From Maea johnstoni (lineage: Eukaryota > Annelida > Polychaeta > Spionida > Magelonidae): a stretch of DNA of 64,000 nucleotides. The stretch spans positions 22,049,512 through 22,113,511 of the forward strand of contig OZ012696.1 of the NCBI GenBank assembly GCA_963942565.1. Direction: 5' to 3'. Below the pieces are notes generated by a model, which did not search any database, was not told the origin of the DNA, and worked only from the letters and a program-made list of their open reading frames with translations. Below are positions 1 to 11,352 of the stretch, one piece after another; position 1 is the first letter of the stretch; every line of letters begins with the position of its first letter. The translations under genes were made by a program, and so were the position numbers.

Positions 1-244
1 AGAAATCTCCCGAAAGCATATGGAAATAATAACAGCCTGAAACCTGTCCACCTTTATACATTACAACTCGAATGTCAAACCTTTGGTCAGTTACATTAAG
101 GCAGCTTCTGTATGCACAAAGAGAAATGTCATATCCTAGTTCAACAATCCAACGTGGTCAGTCTACATTAAATGCAGTTACATCAATGACTTATAATTGT
201 AGTCTGGTAGTTGTGTTTCTATTATAAATCAAGGCTCTTCATTA
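1..244. other. Gene-free left edge
   Basis: I see no open frame, repeat end or RNA gene that can be supported here. The sequence is AT-rich and unremarkable, and leads into the coding-like relic that begins near 245. Confidence 0.5.
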
Positions 245-600
245 TTATCTTTCTATGAGGAAAAACCAAAAGGATTTGCGCATTACAAATGTTATTCCTT
301 GTCATAGAGGAGAGTTCCCAGAAGATGATGAAGTGTTTGCTACTTCAGTGGACCAAGTATTGTTGGTCAGGCCCGAGGAAGGGTCTAACAAGATTTCTCT
401 TAAGGATCTTGACCAGACTCAGTGAGCAGAGGCAAAGAACTGCAGTCAGTGGCAATTAATGAGTGAGGGTCACCTTAGGTCCCAGCAAGATTTGGCTTTA
501 TATCTCAAATATACTAATCAAATCAAGCAGTTGGTTCAGCGGTACTCTTGGCTAATTGTTCCGGTCTACGATGATAGATATCAAATAGCCCAAGACATAA
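245..600 (+). pseudogene. Coding-like relic, possibly gag of a retroelement
   Basis: One plus-strand frame reads as plausible protein with acidic and hydrophilic composition and ends in a stretch resembling WLIVPVYDDRYQ. A W-x-x-x-YD-x-x-YR pattern is known from gag-like proteins of animal DIRS and related retroelements, so this may be such a relic. It is broken and short. The assignment is an inference from a weak pattern; it could equally be a decayed host exon. See also the recombinase-like relic near 1.3 kb. Confidence 0.25.
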
Positions 601-681
601 AATAGTTCTCATGTGGCTCTTACTCCTATTACCTTCTATAGGAGGTGGGGCCCTATCTGGAGTAATAGGTGCATTGTGGTA

Positions 682-888
682 CTGTAGAACACATATATAA
701 CACGTGTCCCAAATATAGCGAATTGGGGAATTTTCGCATCATAGCGTATCTTTATGTTAGCGACGGTAGCCGCCGCTGACAGCGCCAGTGCAGTAGGAAA
801 TAAGTACAGCGTTTTTATATATAGCGAAGCGGAACCACACGCTATGTACGCTATATATAAATAGACACTAACATTGTGTGTTCTACAG
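682..888. mobile_element. 207-bp MITE with TA target duplication
   Basis: The ends are inverted copies (CTGTAGAACACA at 682 and its complement TGTGTTCTACAG ending at 888) flanked by TA at 680-681 and 889-890. No coding capacity. The TA duplication and short TIRs fit a non-autonomous Tc1/mariner-type element. It shares the CTGTA start, the TA target and internal 'tagcgaa' motifs with the 374-bp MITE at 22541, so the two may be relatives. Confidence 0.75.
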
Positions 889-890
889 TA

Positions 891-1239
891 TTTAAAGATA
901 TATAAAGATATGACCTCGAAAAATAAACTAGTGCTCAAGGCACTGAGGGAACTCTTCTAGTTAGTATAAAATCAAACTTCTATTTGACGGAAATATAAAC
1001 TCCAGGTAGGACCCACCTTTAGACTCCATCAGCCAGGGTATCTATAACAGTTCAATTCTCTGAAGGGGTATTTCCTATGTCCACCACAACTGGGGTATTA
1101 TATGTCTCAATGGGCATTTGTTTTTTATTTTTCAAAATATAGTCAGGTAGTGGAGCTGGAAGTTGAGTTGGAGGCAGAGGTTGCCTCACACCAGTCAGAA
1201 ATCTTATCAAGCCCAGACTTTTGGTATGGTACAGCGGTC
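891..1239. other. No gene seen
   Basis: Sequence between the MITE and the second coding-like relic. No frame of note and no repeat recognised. It may be the remains of whatever element carried the two flanking coding-like stretches. Confidence 0.4.
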
Positions 1240-1505
1240 AAATTCATTACACTTAAACGCGTTTGACCCCAACACTCCTCTTAGGAGGGTAGATATTTGG
1301 TGAATCAATTGTTGTCTGGGATTAAAGACTATTCAATTCAGGGAAGGGGAACTGCTGGTCCCTCTGTCTAAAATGCCAGCTCACCCCCTAAACTCAGTCT
1401 CAGCTATTCACAAGGCGTTCCTTTTAGCACCAGGAATGTATCCCATAACTTTCAGTCCCTTTACTGCACAAAAATTCTTAAAATTGCTGAATCAATATAA
1501 CTGCT
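1240..1505 (+). pseudogene. Coding-like relic, possibly tyrosine recombinase of a DIRS/Crypton-like element
   Basis: A plus-strand frame contains F-R-E-G-E-L-L-V-P-L-S-K, then a hydrophobic stretch and a C-terminal FTAQKFLKLLNQY-like segment. The order 'I-x-F-x-x-x-x-L-x-V-P-x-S-K ... YPIT-x-F' resembles the middle of tyrosine recombinases carried by DIRS/Ngaro and Crypton elements. It is a broken fossil, and no catalytic residues can be assigned with confidence. The resemblance is from memory of family patterns, not a search. Confidence 0.22.
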
Positions 1506-1699
1506 GCTAATGGGCTGAACACTCAGGCATACATAGGGCATAGCTTCCTTAGAAGGGGTGCTAAATGGGCTATGAGATAATCATATACCTGGTGATAAGC
1601 TATTGGGAGATTGGAAGTCTGATGCGTACCTGTCATACATAGATGTACCTTACAATCCAGGGTCAAATATTGCTACCATGCTACTAATAACATTTTCGG

Positions 1700-1918
1700 G
1701 GGAATTTGTGGGAGGTCACAACCTTCCACCTGTGATTTCTGTAATTAAAAACCAATCGCCAATCAGCTGAATAAATACTCCCTCTGCTTTTATCCTAAAA
1801 ATGCAGTTGTTATTATTCATACTCCCTGCCACCGTTATGTCCCTATTGTGTGTAGTAATTACCAAAAAGGTTCATTTTTGTACAAAACCTATAGTGCAGT
1901 AGTAGATTTAAGTTACAA
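1700..1918 (+). repeat. Dispersed repeat R1, copy A
   Basis: About 200 bp resemble 3594-3795 in the same orientation, sharing GGTCACA..CCTCCACCTGTGAT, ACTCCCTGCCACCGTTATG and CCCTATTGTGTGTAGTAATT. The two copies are clearly diverged and flank the 165-bp tandem array. They could be ends of one old element or an ancient segmental duplication. Confidence 0.6.
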
Positions 1919-1998
1919 ATAAAGTATTTAAATCCATGACTAAACCCTGCTAGAGGGTCTGTTACCAGGCCCCTGATGAAAATAGTCTTTGAATCTGG

Positions 1999-2650
1999 AT
2001 GCAATTTAGGAGGATGCTATCTGTCTGCATACTAATTAACCCCAGCCCTGAATAGCCCTTACCCACCAATCAAACCAAGGGCGGGCTAATTAGTATGCAA
2101 CCTTTGGTTTTCTAATAAGTATGCAATAACGAGTTTGGTATTGGTAGGGAAGGTGTGGTGTGGTTCTGAATGCAGATTAGGAGGATACTATCTGTCTGCA
2201 TACTAATTGACCCAAGCATTTATTACCACTTGTCCACCAATCAAACAAATCAAGGGTGGGATAATTAGTTTGCAAGCTTGGGTTTTCTAATTAGTATGCA
2301 ATAACAAGTTTGGTATTGGTAGGGAAGGTGTGGTTCTGGATGCAGATTAGGAGGATAATGCATGTCTGCATACTAATTGACCCCAGCATTTATTACCACT
2401 TGCCCACCAGTCAAACCAAGGGCGGGCTAATTAGTTTGCAAGCTTGTGTTTTCTAATTAGTATGCAATAACAAGTTTGGTATTGGTAGGGAAGGTGTGCT
2501 TCTTGATGCAGATTAGGAGGATGCTGTCTGTCTGCATACTAATTGACCCCAGCATTTATTACCACTTGTCCACCAATCAAACCAAGGGTGGGATAATTAG
2601 TGTACAAGGTTGGGTTTTTCTAATTGGTGTGCAAGCTTGGGTTTCTACAA
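1999..2650 (+). repeat. Tandem array, unit about 165-171 bp, four copies
   Basis: Units start with ATGCARATTAGGAGGAT near 1999, 2170, 2340 and 2505. Each contains TCTGCATACTAATTGACCCC, CCACCAATCAAACCAAGGG and GGTTTTCTAATTAGTATGCA. Within a unit TAATTAGTATGCA and TGCATACTAATTRA are inverse copies, so each unit can fold into a hairpin. A 75-aa open frame in the last unit is a by-product of the repeat. Confidence 0.85.
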
Positions 2651-2654
2651 ATAA

Positions 2655-2889
2655 AATGTTCCATATTTGCTCTAGCTTGGAGCATTTTAGGAAATTTAAC
2701 TGAAATTTCCCCCAAAATCATATAACTAGATTTAACGACTACTACATGTATATACAGTAAATACAGATTCTTCTCACCACGTGACTAAATTTCAAAGAAA
2801 ATATCAGCTAGCTCCAATGCCATAATCCACGTTAAATTCTTTCATTGTTCCTTATTGTACATCATACACAATAAACCCTGTCCCTAACC
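2655..2889 (+). repeat. Dispersed repeat R2, copy A
   Basis: About 235 bp matching 5269-5512 at roughly 90% or better, from AAATGTTCCATATTTGCTC to the CTGTCCCTAACCGCTC end. It breaks the 165-bp tandem array, which resumes at 2890, so it is younger than the array or moved into it. No terminal inverted repeats were seen; the class is unknown. Confidence 0.75.
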
Positions 2890-3003
2890 GCTCATACTAA
2901 TTGACTCCAGCATTTATTACCACTTGTCCACCAATCAAACCAAGGGTGGGATAATTAGTACACAAGGTTGGGTTTTTCTAATTGGTATGCAATCTTGGGT
3001 TTC
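2890..3003 (+). repeat. Partial fifth unit of the 165-bp tandem array
   Basis: CATACTAATTGACTCCAGC..CCACCAATCAAACCAAGGG and the following TTTTTCTAATTGGTATGCAA match the array units. It is separated from the main array by repeat R2. Confidence 0.75.
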
Positions 3004-3593
3004 TATTGCCTTAGCATCCCTAGGTATTCTCTGGGTGCTCTTTGCTGTGTGTGCATCTGTAGCACAGGCACTGTTGTTTTTGCAATGTTTTCTCGGCTGC
3101 TATTGCCCAAGTTAGCACCAACCAATGCTTTTTAACCTCCATTCCTACCCTTTGATCTGCATTCAGACACCCACCAGTGGGGGTTGAGAGTAAGATGAGT
3201 GTTTTATTAAGCTGTGTGCCTGAGGGGCTCACTACACTGGGCATTTTCTACCTATGTACAATGTTATGTACAAAGTATTATTTGATGTGCATAGTTAAAC
3301 GCATAAAGGCTAGTTATTCCAGTATTGCCTAAATACCCTTTATTTGTAATATTTTATGCTTCTCTGCTTTTGATGTTTCCCAAATAAAGTATGTGTTTTA
3401 GGTAAACTATGATGAGGGTTATAACCGTATTGCCATGTTAAGGCATTTATCTTAAACAATACACTTGATTAAGGGTCTTGGACCTTATAAAATGTTTGCA
3501 ATCATTGCTTATGCTGTGCTGATCTTTGTTTCCATTATGTCATGGTTTCCAATATTGTAGTTGTACTTGGGGGCACTAGTGATAGTCCTCAGC
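3004..3593. other. No gene seen
   Basis: No credible coding frame, RNA gene or repeat boundary is visible between the array remnant and R1 copy B. Short open frames on either strand lack family features. Confidence 0.4.
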
Positions 3594-3795
3594 ATAGGGC
3601 AGGTCACAGCCTCCACCTGTGATGTCTGTATAAAAACAATTAGTAGTCATTACATAAAGACCCCCAGAGGTTTGACAAGAAAATAGTAGTTGTTATTATG
3701 TTTACTCCCTGCCACCGTTATGGCCCTATTGTGTGTAGTAATTACTAAAAAGGCTCCTATTGGTACACAACTTATAGTGCAGGAGTGGGTTTAAC
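3594..3795 (+). repeat. Dispersed repeat R1, copy B
   Basis: Diverged direct copy of 1700-1918 (shared ACTCCCTGCCACCGTTATGG and CCCTATTGTGTGTAGTAATT). Together the copies bracket the 165-bp array. Confidence 0.6.
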
Positions 3796-4188
3796 ACTCG
3801 CATCTGTGGGATTTCTGGAAGGAGATCCAGCTGTCCCTAACGAGAGTACTTAACGCAAATGTTCTTCAGATGTCTGCCAGAACATTTTACTTGTAATAAT
3901 CAATTTGTATCTGATGCAGTTGCAGTAAATGTTTATGTCATTCATCTTTTCCACTGAGTTGAACAACTGTCAATTGGAGTATTGCACCAAACACTTAAGG
4001 CCTATTAGGGTATTGCAACTAACACTTAAGGTAGGAGTGTATTCCTAATCGAATTCTGCTACATACATTTGTTGTAAGGCGAATTTATTGATTAACATGC
4101 AACCTATATTCCATTCACCGCTTGAAACCTGAACTAGAAAAATTGCTGACAAGTCACACACATACATTCTTACATACACATATACATG

Positions 4189-4426
<238 letters not shown>

Positions 4427-4439
4427 AAATACATACATA

Positions 4440-4956
4440 CATACTGTTATGCGCCAAAAGTAACAAGAAAGTGTTACTAACCAAAAGTTACAAGAATGAC
4501 AGAAACCAGCAGATTAACAATAAAGACAATTTAATAACACACATATTATTACACAAATAACAACAACAGGGTACACTGATCAAGCTTTCTAGTCAGACAG
4601 TCCCTGCTATAATTCTTATCAAGGAATCACTCTCAGAATCATATTCATTCAATCCACTTCTGTGTATATGTTCTTGTGATAGAGCATATTCTGTTAACAG
4701 CTGTTGTTGACAAGTAATCTCCAAAAAGTCCATAAGCAACACAAGACTGAAGTACCTCTGCCAAATGTCATCCAACAATACCCTTACTCTGATGTAGTTT
4801 CTCCAAGTCTGAGCCCTGGCACTCAACGAACCCCTTTATATAGGCTCACTCTCAATTTCCAGAAGATTCAGGGTTCTAGAAAGTTCAGAGTTGACAATAA
4901 CAAGTCCCCCCAACCACTGAGCCATAACTCACTCCCTTCGAGAATAATCACCAAAA
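4440..4956. other. Uncharacterised non-coding stretch
   Basis: Begins TGTTATGCGCC just after an (ACAT)n tail. It contains AATAAAG and CTTTATATAGG motifs, but no family is recognised and no flanking duplication was found. A solo LTR was considered and not supported. Confidence 0.3.
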
Positions 4957-5040
4957 TAAGTCAACAACTTAACCCTTTCAATAATAGGTCAACAACTTAA
5001 CCCTTTCAATAATAGGTCAACAGCTTAACCCTTTCAATAC
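4957..5040 (+). repeat. 27-bp tandem repeat, about three copies
   Basis: Units read approximately AGGTCAACAACTTAACCCTT followed by TCAATAAT, repeated with one or two changes. Confidence 0.85.
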
Positions 5041-5268
5041 CAAACCTTCATGACACAGTTCAGAAAAATAACATAAAATAACATACCACTGAATCGTTCT
5101 TTGATAGCACACAAGAAAGCTTCAGATAAAAACTAAACTAAACATAGGAAGAAAAACATACTTTTACAATGAAAACAAGCCTGCAAATCACGTAAGGAGA
5201 CGAATCTTGCACTTACAGGTTTCTATTTTAGCCCAACATTGCCTGTTTGCACAGACGAACAGGACATA

Positions 5269-5512
5269 GAAAATGTTCCATATTTGCTCAAGCTTGGAGC
5301 ATTTTAGGAAATTTAACCGAAATTTCCCCCAAAATCACATAACTAGATTTAACGACTACTATATACAGTAAATACAGATTCTTCTCACCACGTGACTAAA
5401 TTTCAAAGAAAATATCATCTAGCTCCTCCCATGCTCTAATCCACGCTAAATTCTTTCATTGTTCCTTCTTTTACATTATACACAATAAAACTTGTCCCTA
5501 ACCGCTCAACCT
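5269..5512 (+). repeat. Dispersed repeat R2, copy B
   Basis: Second copy of the 235-240 bp repeat at 2655-2889, same orientation, with a few substitutions and small indels. Confidence 0.75.
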
Positions 5513-5653
5513 TATCAAGTAAGCCGAAGTCACAGGCGGTAGTCAAAAGATCAACACAGGACTACTAAATATATTTACATAACACACATTTGGTGCATTA
5601 ATGAGTGTTAGCTCTTTCCTATCATCACACGTTAATGAATAGAATCGTTTTAA

Positions 5654-5874
5654 CCCATTAACACTCAGAGCAGCCAAAACAGGCCTGACAAATTGGAAAT
5701 ATATCACTTTCAAAAGCATTTTCTGGAAAACATTTGAATTAGAAATGTTCATCAGAAGCCAAACTACAACTCTCCTTCAAATGTCTTGTGAGCTTTCGCT
5801 TTGTTCTGAAGTTATTTTCAAAAGTATGAGAGTAGCAGACGTTAGGTTCTATTTGAGTTCTAAGTGTGAATGGG
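5654..5874. mobile_element. piggyBac-like MITE (PB family), copy 1
   Basis: A 221-bp element beginning CCCATTAACACTCAGAGCAG and ending with an inverted GTGTGAATGGG. It is flanked by TTAA (5650-5653) and a decayed TTCA (5875-5878). CCC ends plus a TTAA target are the signature of piggyBac elements. Three related copies occur at 23622, 46590 and 46980. No transposase is encoded. Confidence 0.75.
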
Positions 5875-6262
5875 TTCACATCCGCCACACGTTGAAGTCT
5901 TAACCAACCCAAACCATCGATTGCAAATATATTAGTAGTTCTTGGAAACAACCTCTGGGTCCTCTTGTCAAAATAAACTGTGGAATTTCTAAAGAGTTTC
6001 AACACGTTTATTAGTTTATTTTTCAATATACTACTAGTATAGAGGCTGTCTTGTATATGCTAGCATGTCAAAATTCTGTGTCTCTATGTGGTTTTAATTA
6101 TTATAAAAACATAGTTTTCTGCATGAGTTTTGCCTTATGCATACAGTCAATAAAGCAATGAGGCATACATTTCAATACAATTAGTAATGGACCAAAATGT
6201 TCAATTAAACATTAAAACAGATTTGCGAATAGGTTTTGAAATTTTGGAGTTAAGGACAAGTA

Positions 6263-6475
6263 CAGAGACGACATTTAATTCTTGCACTAAATGCGCGGGC
6301 AGCTTGGGCATAATACACGACCGCCACCCCATATCCTGGACATTGATTCACGGAGGATGGCCTCATAACTGAACGTAGCTTTGATTCGCAAGCTACGTGG
6401 GTCGTTGCTGTGCTTTGCTTATTTCTTGACATGTTATCTATGGGTATTTGTACAACCTGGCACTGGCAACAGACC
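6263..6475 (-). mobile_element. M1 MITE, 3'-truncated copy
   Basis: TA at 6261-6262, then an M1 B-end (CAGAGACGACATTTAATTC) and the usual internal order, including the CGTAGCTTTGATTCGCAAGC hairpin. The element stops after the CAGGCACTGGCA-like segment without its A-end TIR. Minus means the B-end comes first. Confidence 0.85.
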
Positions 6476-6742
6476 CGTAATATCACACCCCGGTCTTTTT
6501 TAAACATATAAATAAATAAATTTATTGAATCGGACTACGGTCAAAATAGGTTTATTCCACTTTGTTTCCTCAATTCTTTAGGGCTGTGCATACATTAACC
6601 TGCCCAAATCTAAGGCAACCTTTTTGCATGCCTAGGCGGGATTTTAACTGAACATTATAGAAATGTAAATAGGCAGTCAGAAATATATTCTGATAGGGAT
6701 TCAGAGAGTGTTTCCACTCTAGCCTAGTGGATGCAACACCTA

Positions 6743-7002
6743 CATGTCGACATTTCATTCCTGAACTAAATGCGTGGGCATCCCCGGTATGATATACGTC
6801 GGCACGTCCGGTTGCCAACCAGTTTCCTGGGCATATACATGTATGCATAGATGACCTCACAACTGAAAGTAGCTTTGATTCGCAAGCTAATCGTGTGTCA
6901 TTGATGAGTTTGGATTTTTTTGGACACATTAAACATGGGTATATTTACAATCAGGCACTGGCAGACGTCTGGTCGACTGGTGCAGCTTAGATTTCTGTAC
7001 AG
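6743..7002 (-). mobile_element. M1 MITE
   Basis: Full-length copy between TA 6741-6742 and TA 7003-7004. B-end first (CATGTCGACATTTCATTCC), A-end last and somewhat degraded. No coding capacity. Confidence 0.85.
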
Positions 7003-7029
7003 TAGTTCTCAAGCGGATGAACAAGCGAA

Positions 7030-7493
7030 AGAGTCACCCCTGGACTCTCATAAGCGGCTTTGCTTGGTTGCTATATAAACGTGTGGCGTTGTTATGAGTT
7101 TTCTATGGTGCTGTTAAAACAGAAAGACACCTACAGTGTCGACATTTAATTCCTGAACTAAGTGCGTGGGAAGCCTGGGTATATTTCACGACCGCACTCC
7201 CGACTGCCACCCACTTTCCTGATCATGGATGCATGGATGACCTCACAACCAAAAGTAGCTTTGATTTGCAAGCTACGCGGGTCATCGATGTGTTTGCCTT
7301 ATTGACATGTTACCCATGGGTGATTGTACAACCAGGCACTGGCAGACGTCCGGTCGACTGGTTCAGGAATTAAATGTCTGTACTGTAGGACTATTCGTAA
7401 AGCGAGTGGAAAATTCTTCACGCTTCCTGCTTCTATCTCATCGCAATATGACCTAAGCTTTTGAAAGTGACGTTAAACCTAATCCCCCCTCGC
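7030..7493 (+). mobile_element. SINE1 copy, 5'-truncated, split by an M1 MITE
   Basis: The left part (CATAAGCGGCTTTG..TATATAAACGTGTGGCGTTG..AGAAAGACACC) and the right part from 7388 (GGACTATTCGTAAAGCG..CAATATGACCTAAGCTTTTG..GTGACGTTAAACC) together match the SINE1 body seen at 7523 and 33282. The M1 at 7134-7385 sits exactly between, with TA on each side, so the SINE was there first. Confidence 0.75.
7134..7385 (-). mobile_element. M1 MITE inserted in SINE1
   Basis: 252 bp from CAGTGTCGACATTTAATTCC to TTAAATGTCTGTACTG, flanked by TA 7132-7133 and 7386-7387. The two flanks are contiguous parts of SINE1. Confidence 0.9.
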
Positions 7494-7522
7494 TCGCCAG
7501 GATTGAAAGATTATCTGGGATA

Positions 7523-7798
7523 AGGAAGGAAGGAAGAAATTGGGTTTTACGTCGCTTTCAACAGCTTAGGTCATATCGCGACAAGATAGAAACCCGGAAC
7601 CGGGAAGAAATTCCCTACTCTTCAGGAATAGTTCCAAAGGGTCTTTCAGTTGCAGAGGGACCATAGACAGTCCTCCACAACACCGCACATTTATAGAGCG
7701 ACCAGGCCAACCCGCTTAGGGATCCAGCGGAGACTCGAACCTGCAAACTCACGCTTGGGAGCCAGGCATCGTAACCACTAGGCCACGGCGGATCCCCT
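7523..7798 (-). mobile_element. SINE1, full-length tRNA-derived SINE
   Basis: Read on the minus strand it begins GGGGATCCGCCGTGGCCTAG with A-box-like TGGCCTAGTGGTTA and B-box-like GGTTCGAGTCTC, then a 200-bp body ending TGACCTAAGCTGTTGAAAGC and a (CCTT)n tail. A perfect 13-bp duplication ATTATCTGGGATA lies on each side (7510-7522 and 7799-7811), the mark of LINE-driven target-primed insertion. The tRNA-like head is the Pol III promoter; it is not a tRNA gene, since no full cloverleaf is present. Confidence 0.88.
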
Positions 7799-7843
7799 AT
7801 TATCTGGGATAATAGTAGTGCCTTTATTAACCCTTTTGAGGAC

Positions 7844-8451
7844 TGAAATGAAGTTCTATAGTTGTAGCTTCTGGGGTAGTTGAGTACCAATAACTGGAAG
7901 TCTTGATAGATGAGTGATTTTCGAATACTTTTATTAATATAACGTTTACAGAGCTGTGTGGTGCCTATGTTGCTCTCCTGACTGCCTGGTCACTTCTCGT
8001 CTCTCCCCGGCTTCCCGGGCGTCACCCGTGTTCTTACATCTCCCTCGCCTCTCTCTTCCCCTGTCCCCCTTACTCTGGCCCAGGCTTGCTTATAGGCACC
8101 TCAACAGACAACATCTTGTCTACAATCAATATACAGACAAAGTCTTGTCTACAATCAATATATGATAACTAGGCGTGCACGATAATTGAATTCTAACTTC
8201 TACCTTATCTAACTCTTGGTCAGCCTTGTTCGGCCATATATGCTAATTCGGTATCTCTGTTCCGCCATATATGCTAATTCGACTACTGGCTCTGCAGCGG
8301 GAGGCATTCACTGACAAGTTACCTAATACTAGGCATTCACTGACAAGTTACCTAATACTAGCACAGCATCAATACTGCTCAGACAATATCTTGTCCCATG
8401 CATTAACCCTTTCTACCTCTAACCCTATTCTAGTAACATAACCTTGTTACA
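7844..8451 (-). repeat. 3' LTR of the minus-strand LTR element
   Basis: 608 bp, nearly identical to 11353-11960. It contains two short internal tandem duplications (ACAATCAATATA with CTTGTCT, and GGCATTCACTGACAAGTTAC) that are present in both LTRs and so predate the insertion. Confidence 0.92.
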
Positions 8452-8466
8452 TTCGTCCCTACCTTG

Positions 8467-11333
8467 TAAAAGAAAACTTTTCCACACAAAAGTTTTCTGA
8501 ATCCTAAGTAAATTCTCACTAACTTTGTAAGTGACTAAACAACAAAACAATGGCTCCCTGATACCCTGACATGGGCAAAAACTAACTTTGATAGATGTGT
8601 AATTAATTGAACAATTAGCTCCTGCACTGGTCGCTAATTTTGATCAATCACAGGGTTACCCAAACACTCTAAAGGGTGCTCTTTGATGTTTCATCATTTA
8701 CTGTTCATTTATGAGGCATTACTTTTCAATTGGTAATTTTAAACCTACTTATTTTGATTTTTTTTTTCTGGGAGCCATAATCAACCTCTAGAACATATAT
8801 ATACTTAGATCTATATTAACATGTCTATCTCACATACTATAAATAACAACACTTATATCCTACATACAATGTTTACATCATATCACTAACCTTACTAACC
8901 TCTAGAATATATATGTATACCTAGAATATATATAGCCACATATATATCTTACATACTATGAATAACAACATTTCTATCCAACATACAATTTTTACAACAC
9001 ATCTTATCTAACCACCAAAAACACATCATGTTATCTACCCTCCATTAGGTAAAACAACTTTTAAAATAAAAGTTTCTTGATCAGAGTCCTTGCACAGACA
9101 GCTTACTGGTAGTCTTTCTGTATTATGCCCATCCAGTTGGCTGGGTTTATTACCATTTATATCAAAAGTTAGGTTCTGGGATAAAATGAATAGTAAATTG
9201 TACTAGAGAATCGGAATGTGTCTGCCCAGTACAATTAGTCTGTATTGATTATGCACGGAGCCAAATCTGCATGTTGGTTTCCTTTGTCCATACTGTATTT
9301 GCCTGGGTAATTATGCATAAAATGTTTCTTCGGTTGCAAATACAATTTAACACCACACTGTTCACTATTTGAATGTCCTGTCCTTGAAGTCAATCCATCT
9401 ATACCACTGGCTATTTGAATAAATTCACATATCCTTGCACACAGTCTAACCTTGTTAGTCACGTTGTATAGTTAAACACTGCCAGTTGACAATACCCTTC
9501 GTAGTGTAGTTGACCATTGCATGGAAAGATGAACGTCCGTCATTCGATTTCACACAGTTTAGCTAGTTCTTTATATGAGACAGCAACAGTATTATCTGGG
9601 GCACAAGCATTACCACAGCTGACATTGGTAGTGGAAGTATAGGCACACTGGGGATTGTCTGATGACAAGAGCAACAGAATGGTTAGGATTTTTGTTTTAC
9701 CCATTACCATCTGCTTTACTAAAGGCATGATCACAATCTCTTGTTTTTGTAATTGTTTCATAGGAACCAGAATCTGAAATATTCAGCAATACAACAACCA
9801 GAACCAAACACCATAATAGCACTTTTTTTCCTCCCCTATACGATGTAAGGTAACAACATGAGAACCTTTTATGACACATTTCTATCCATTGACATATCAG
9901 TGTTAATTGCTTTAAGATATCAATTACTAAGCAAACTAAGAATCTTATTTATATTCTTAATGCAACACTCAAACAATAATTAAATTGTTCCCTTAATTAT
10001 GTCAATTTCTATGTCAACTCATTTGAGTTACCATCTTTTCCTCCAAATTAGTGCTAATATTCTCTCAACTGTCTGATTTCTGAATCACCTTGGCATTGAA
10101 AACTTCCATTTCATTTTACTTGCCCTTGTGGTGATATGTTCAGTAAATGGGTCTGTCCCCATACAACCTTGTTTGGGTCCGTTGCCCCCAAGTTCGGCCA
10201 GGCATACAAGTATCATTGTACGTCCTTTTCCTTGGCCTCAGATTGCATGTCTTCCCCACAACATTCTCTGGTGCCAAGCCAGTTCTAGGTTTAATGATTG
10301 ATTGCACTACCATTAGTTTATATTCCATTGCTTTATATTTCCTCGGTCCTTATCTCCCCAGTGGCTAGGCATGTGTGCCCATGTGCAACAGCAATAGCTA
10401 ATTGTGCTGCGCGTTGGAACCTCTTGAGTGTAACAATTAGCATGGTATTAGATCCACACCTTATGTGCAATTTGACCACAAACAAAGCCAGATTAACCCA
10501 TTCCTTATCCCAAGTAATTTTGCAATGTGCTCTCATGTTATTTTCAATCTTCATTACTTTTGAATTACTTGTTACTTGTGATTTGATTCTATAACTACCA
10601 GGTTTTTCTGTTAATTACTTAATAGTAGGATCTCCATTTTAGAATGACCCTATTTGTCTAAATAGTATTATAGCATCCCCAGGTTTGAAATCTTTTGTTA
10701 CTGCTTTAACTGAAACAGATTGTTTTTCTCCCAAGATTCCCCCTAAATGTCTTACCCTTGCAAAATACTTGTGAAACCATTCCATAATTATGGCCACACA
10801 ATACTCCCCCTGTATTTTTGTTTTAATAATCTGCTGCAGTTTTCATCAGGCTCCTGGGAGCTAATGCCTTTATTCTTATAGACTTTCCCCCTAATTTCCA
10901 AATCCTTAAACCCCCCTCTAAATGCTTCACGGGATCCTCATTACAGGTTCTAATTTCTTGTATGAGCCCTTGCAATTGGAGCTCATACTCTATGCTTCGT
11001 GACCTATTAATAAAAAGATGGACAGGTAATACTCCTAGTCCCTGTTCTACTGGCACCTGTTCTGGCTGCTGCATTCTCATTCTTTTTTTTTTCTTTTTTT
11101 TTTTTCAAAACAATTTTACAGTCAAAACAATAGATCACCTACCATTGCCTTTGTCAGTTTTTTCCTTTCCTTAGTGTCCTTATGCTTGTTTTGTGTGCCT
11201 GGTTTTTCCTCGTGCAGCCTTCCTGTGCTTGTGTTTTTCCTCGTGCAGCCTTCCTGTGCTTGTGGGTTTTTTTCTGCTTCAAAAGTTTGTCACTTTACAG
11301 CCCTGCTTTGAGATTTTCTTTTCCTTGGTCTGG
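8467..11333 (-). other. Interior of LTR element, no recognisable domain
   Basis: Only short open frames occur on either strand and none shows capsid, protease, reverse transcriptase or integrase motifs that I can identify. Treated as a fossil or as a non-autonomous passenger. Confidence 0.6.
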
Positions 11334-11352
11334 TCCTGGCAAGGTCGCCACT

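Noticed and set aside
4440-5250. Solo LTR starting TGTTATGCGCC
   Set aside because: No matching CA end with a flanking duplication, no second copy, and no primer-binding or polypurine context.
7720-7798. tRNA gene on the minus strand at the SINE1 head
   Set aside because: Part of a 276-bp unit with 13-bp target duplications and a second genomic copy at 33282.
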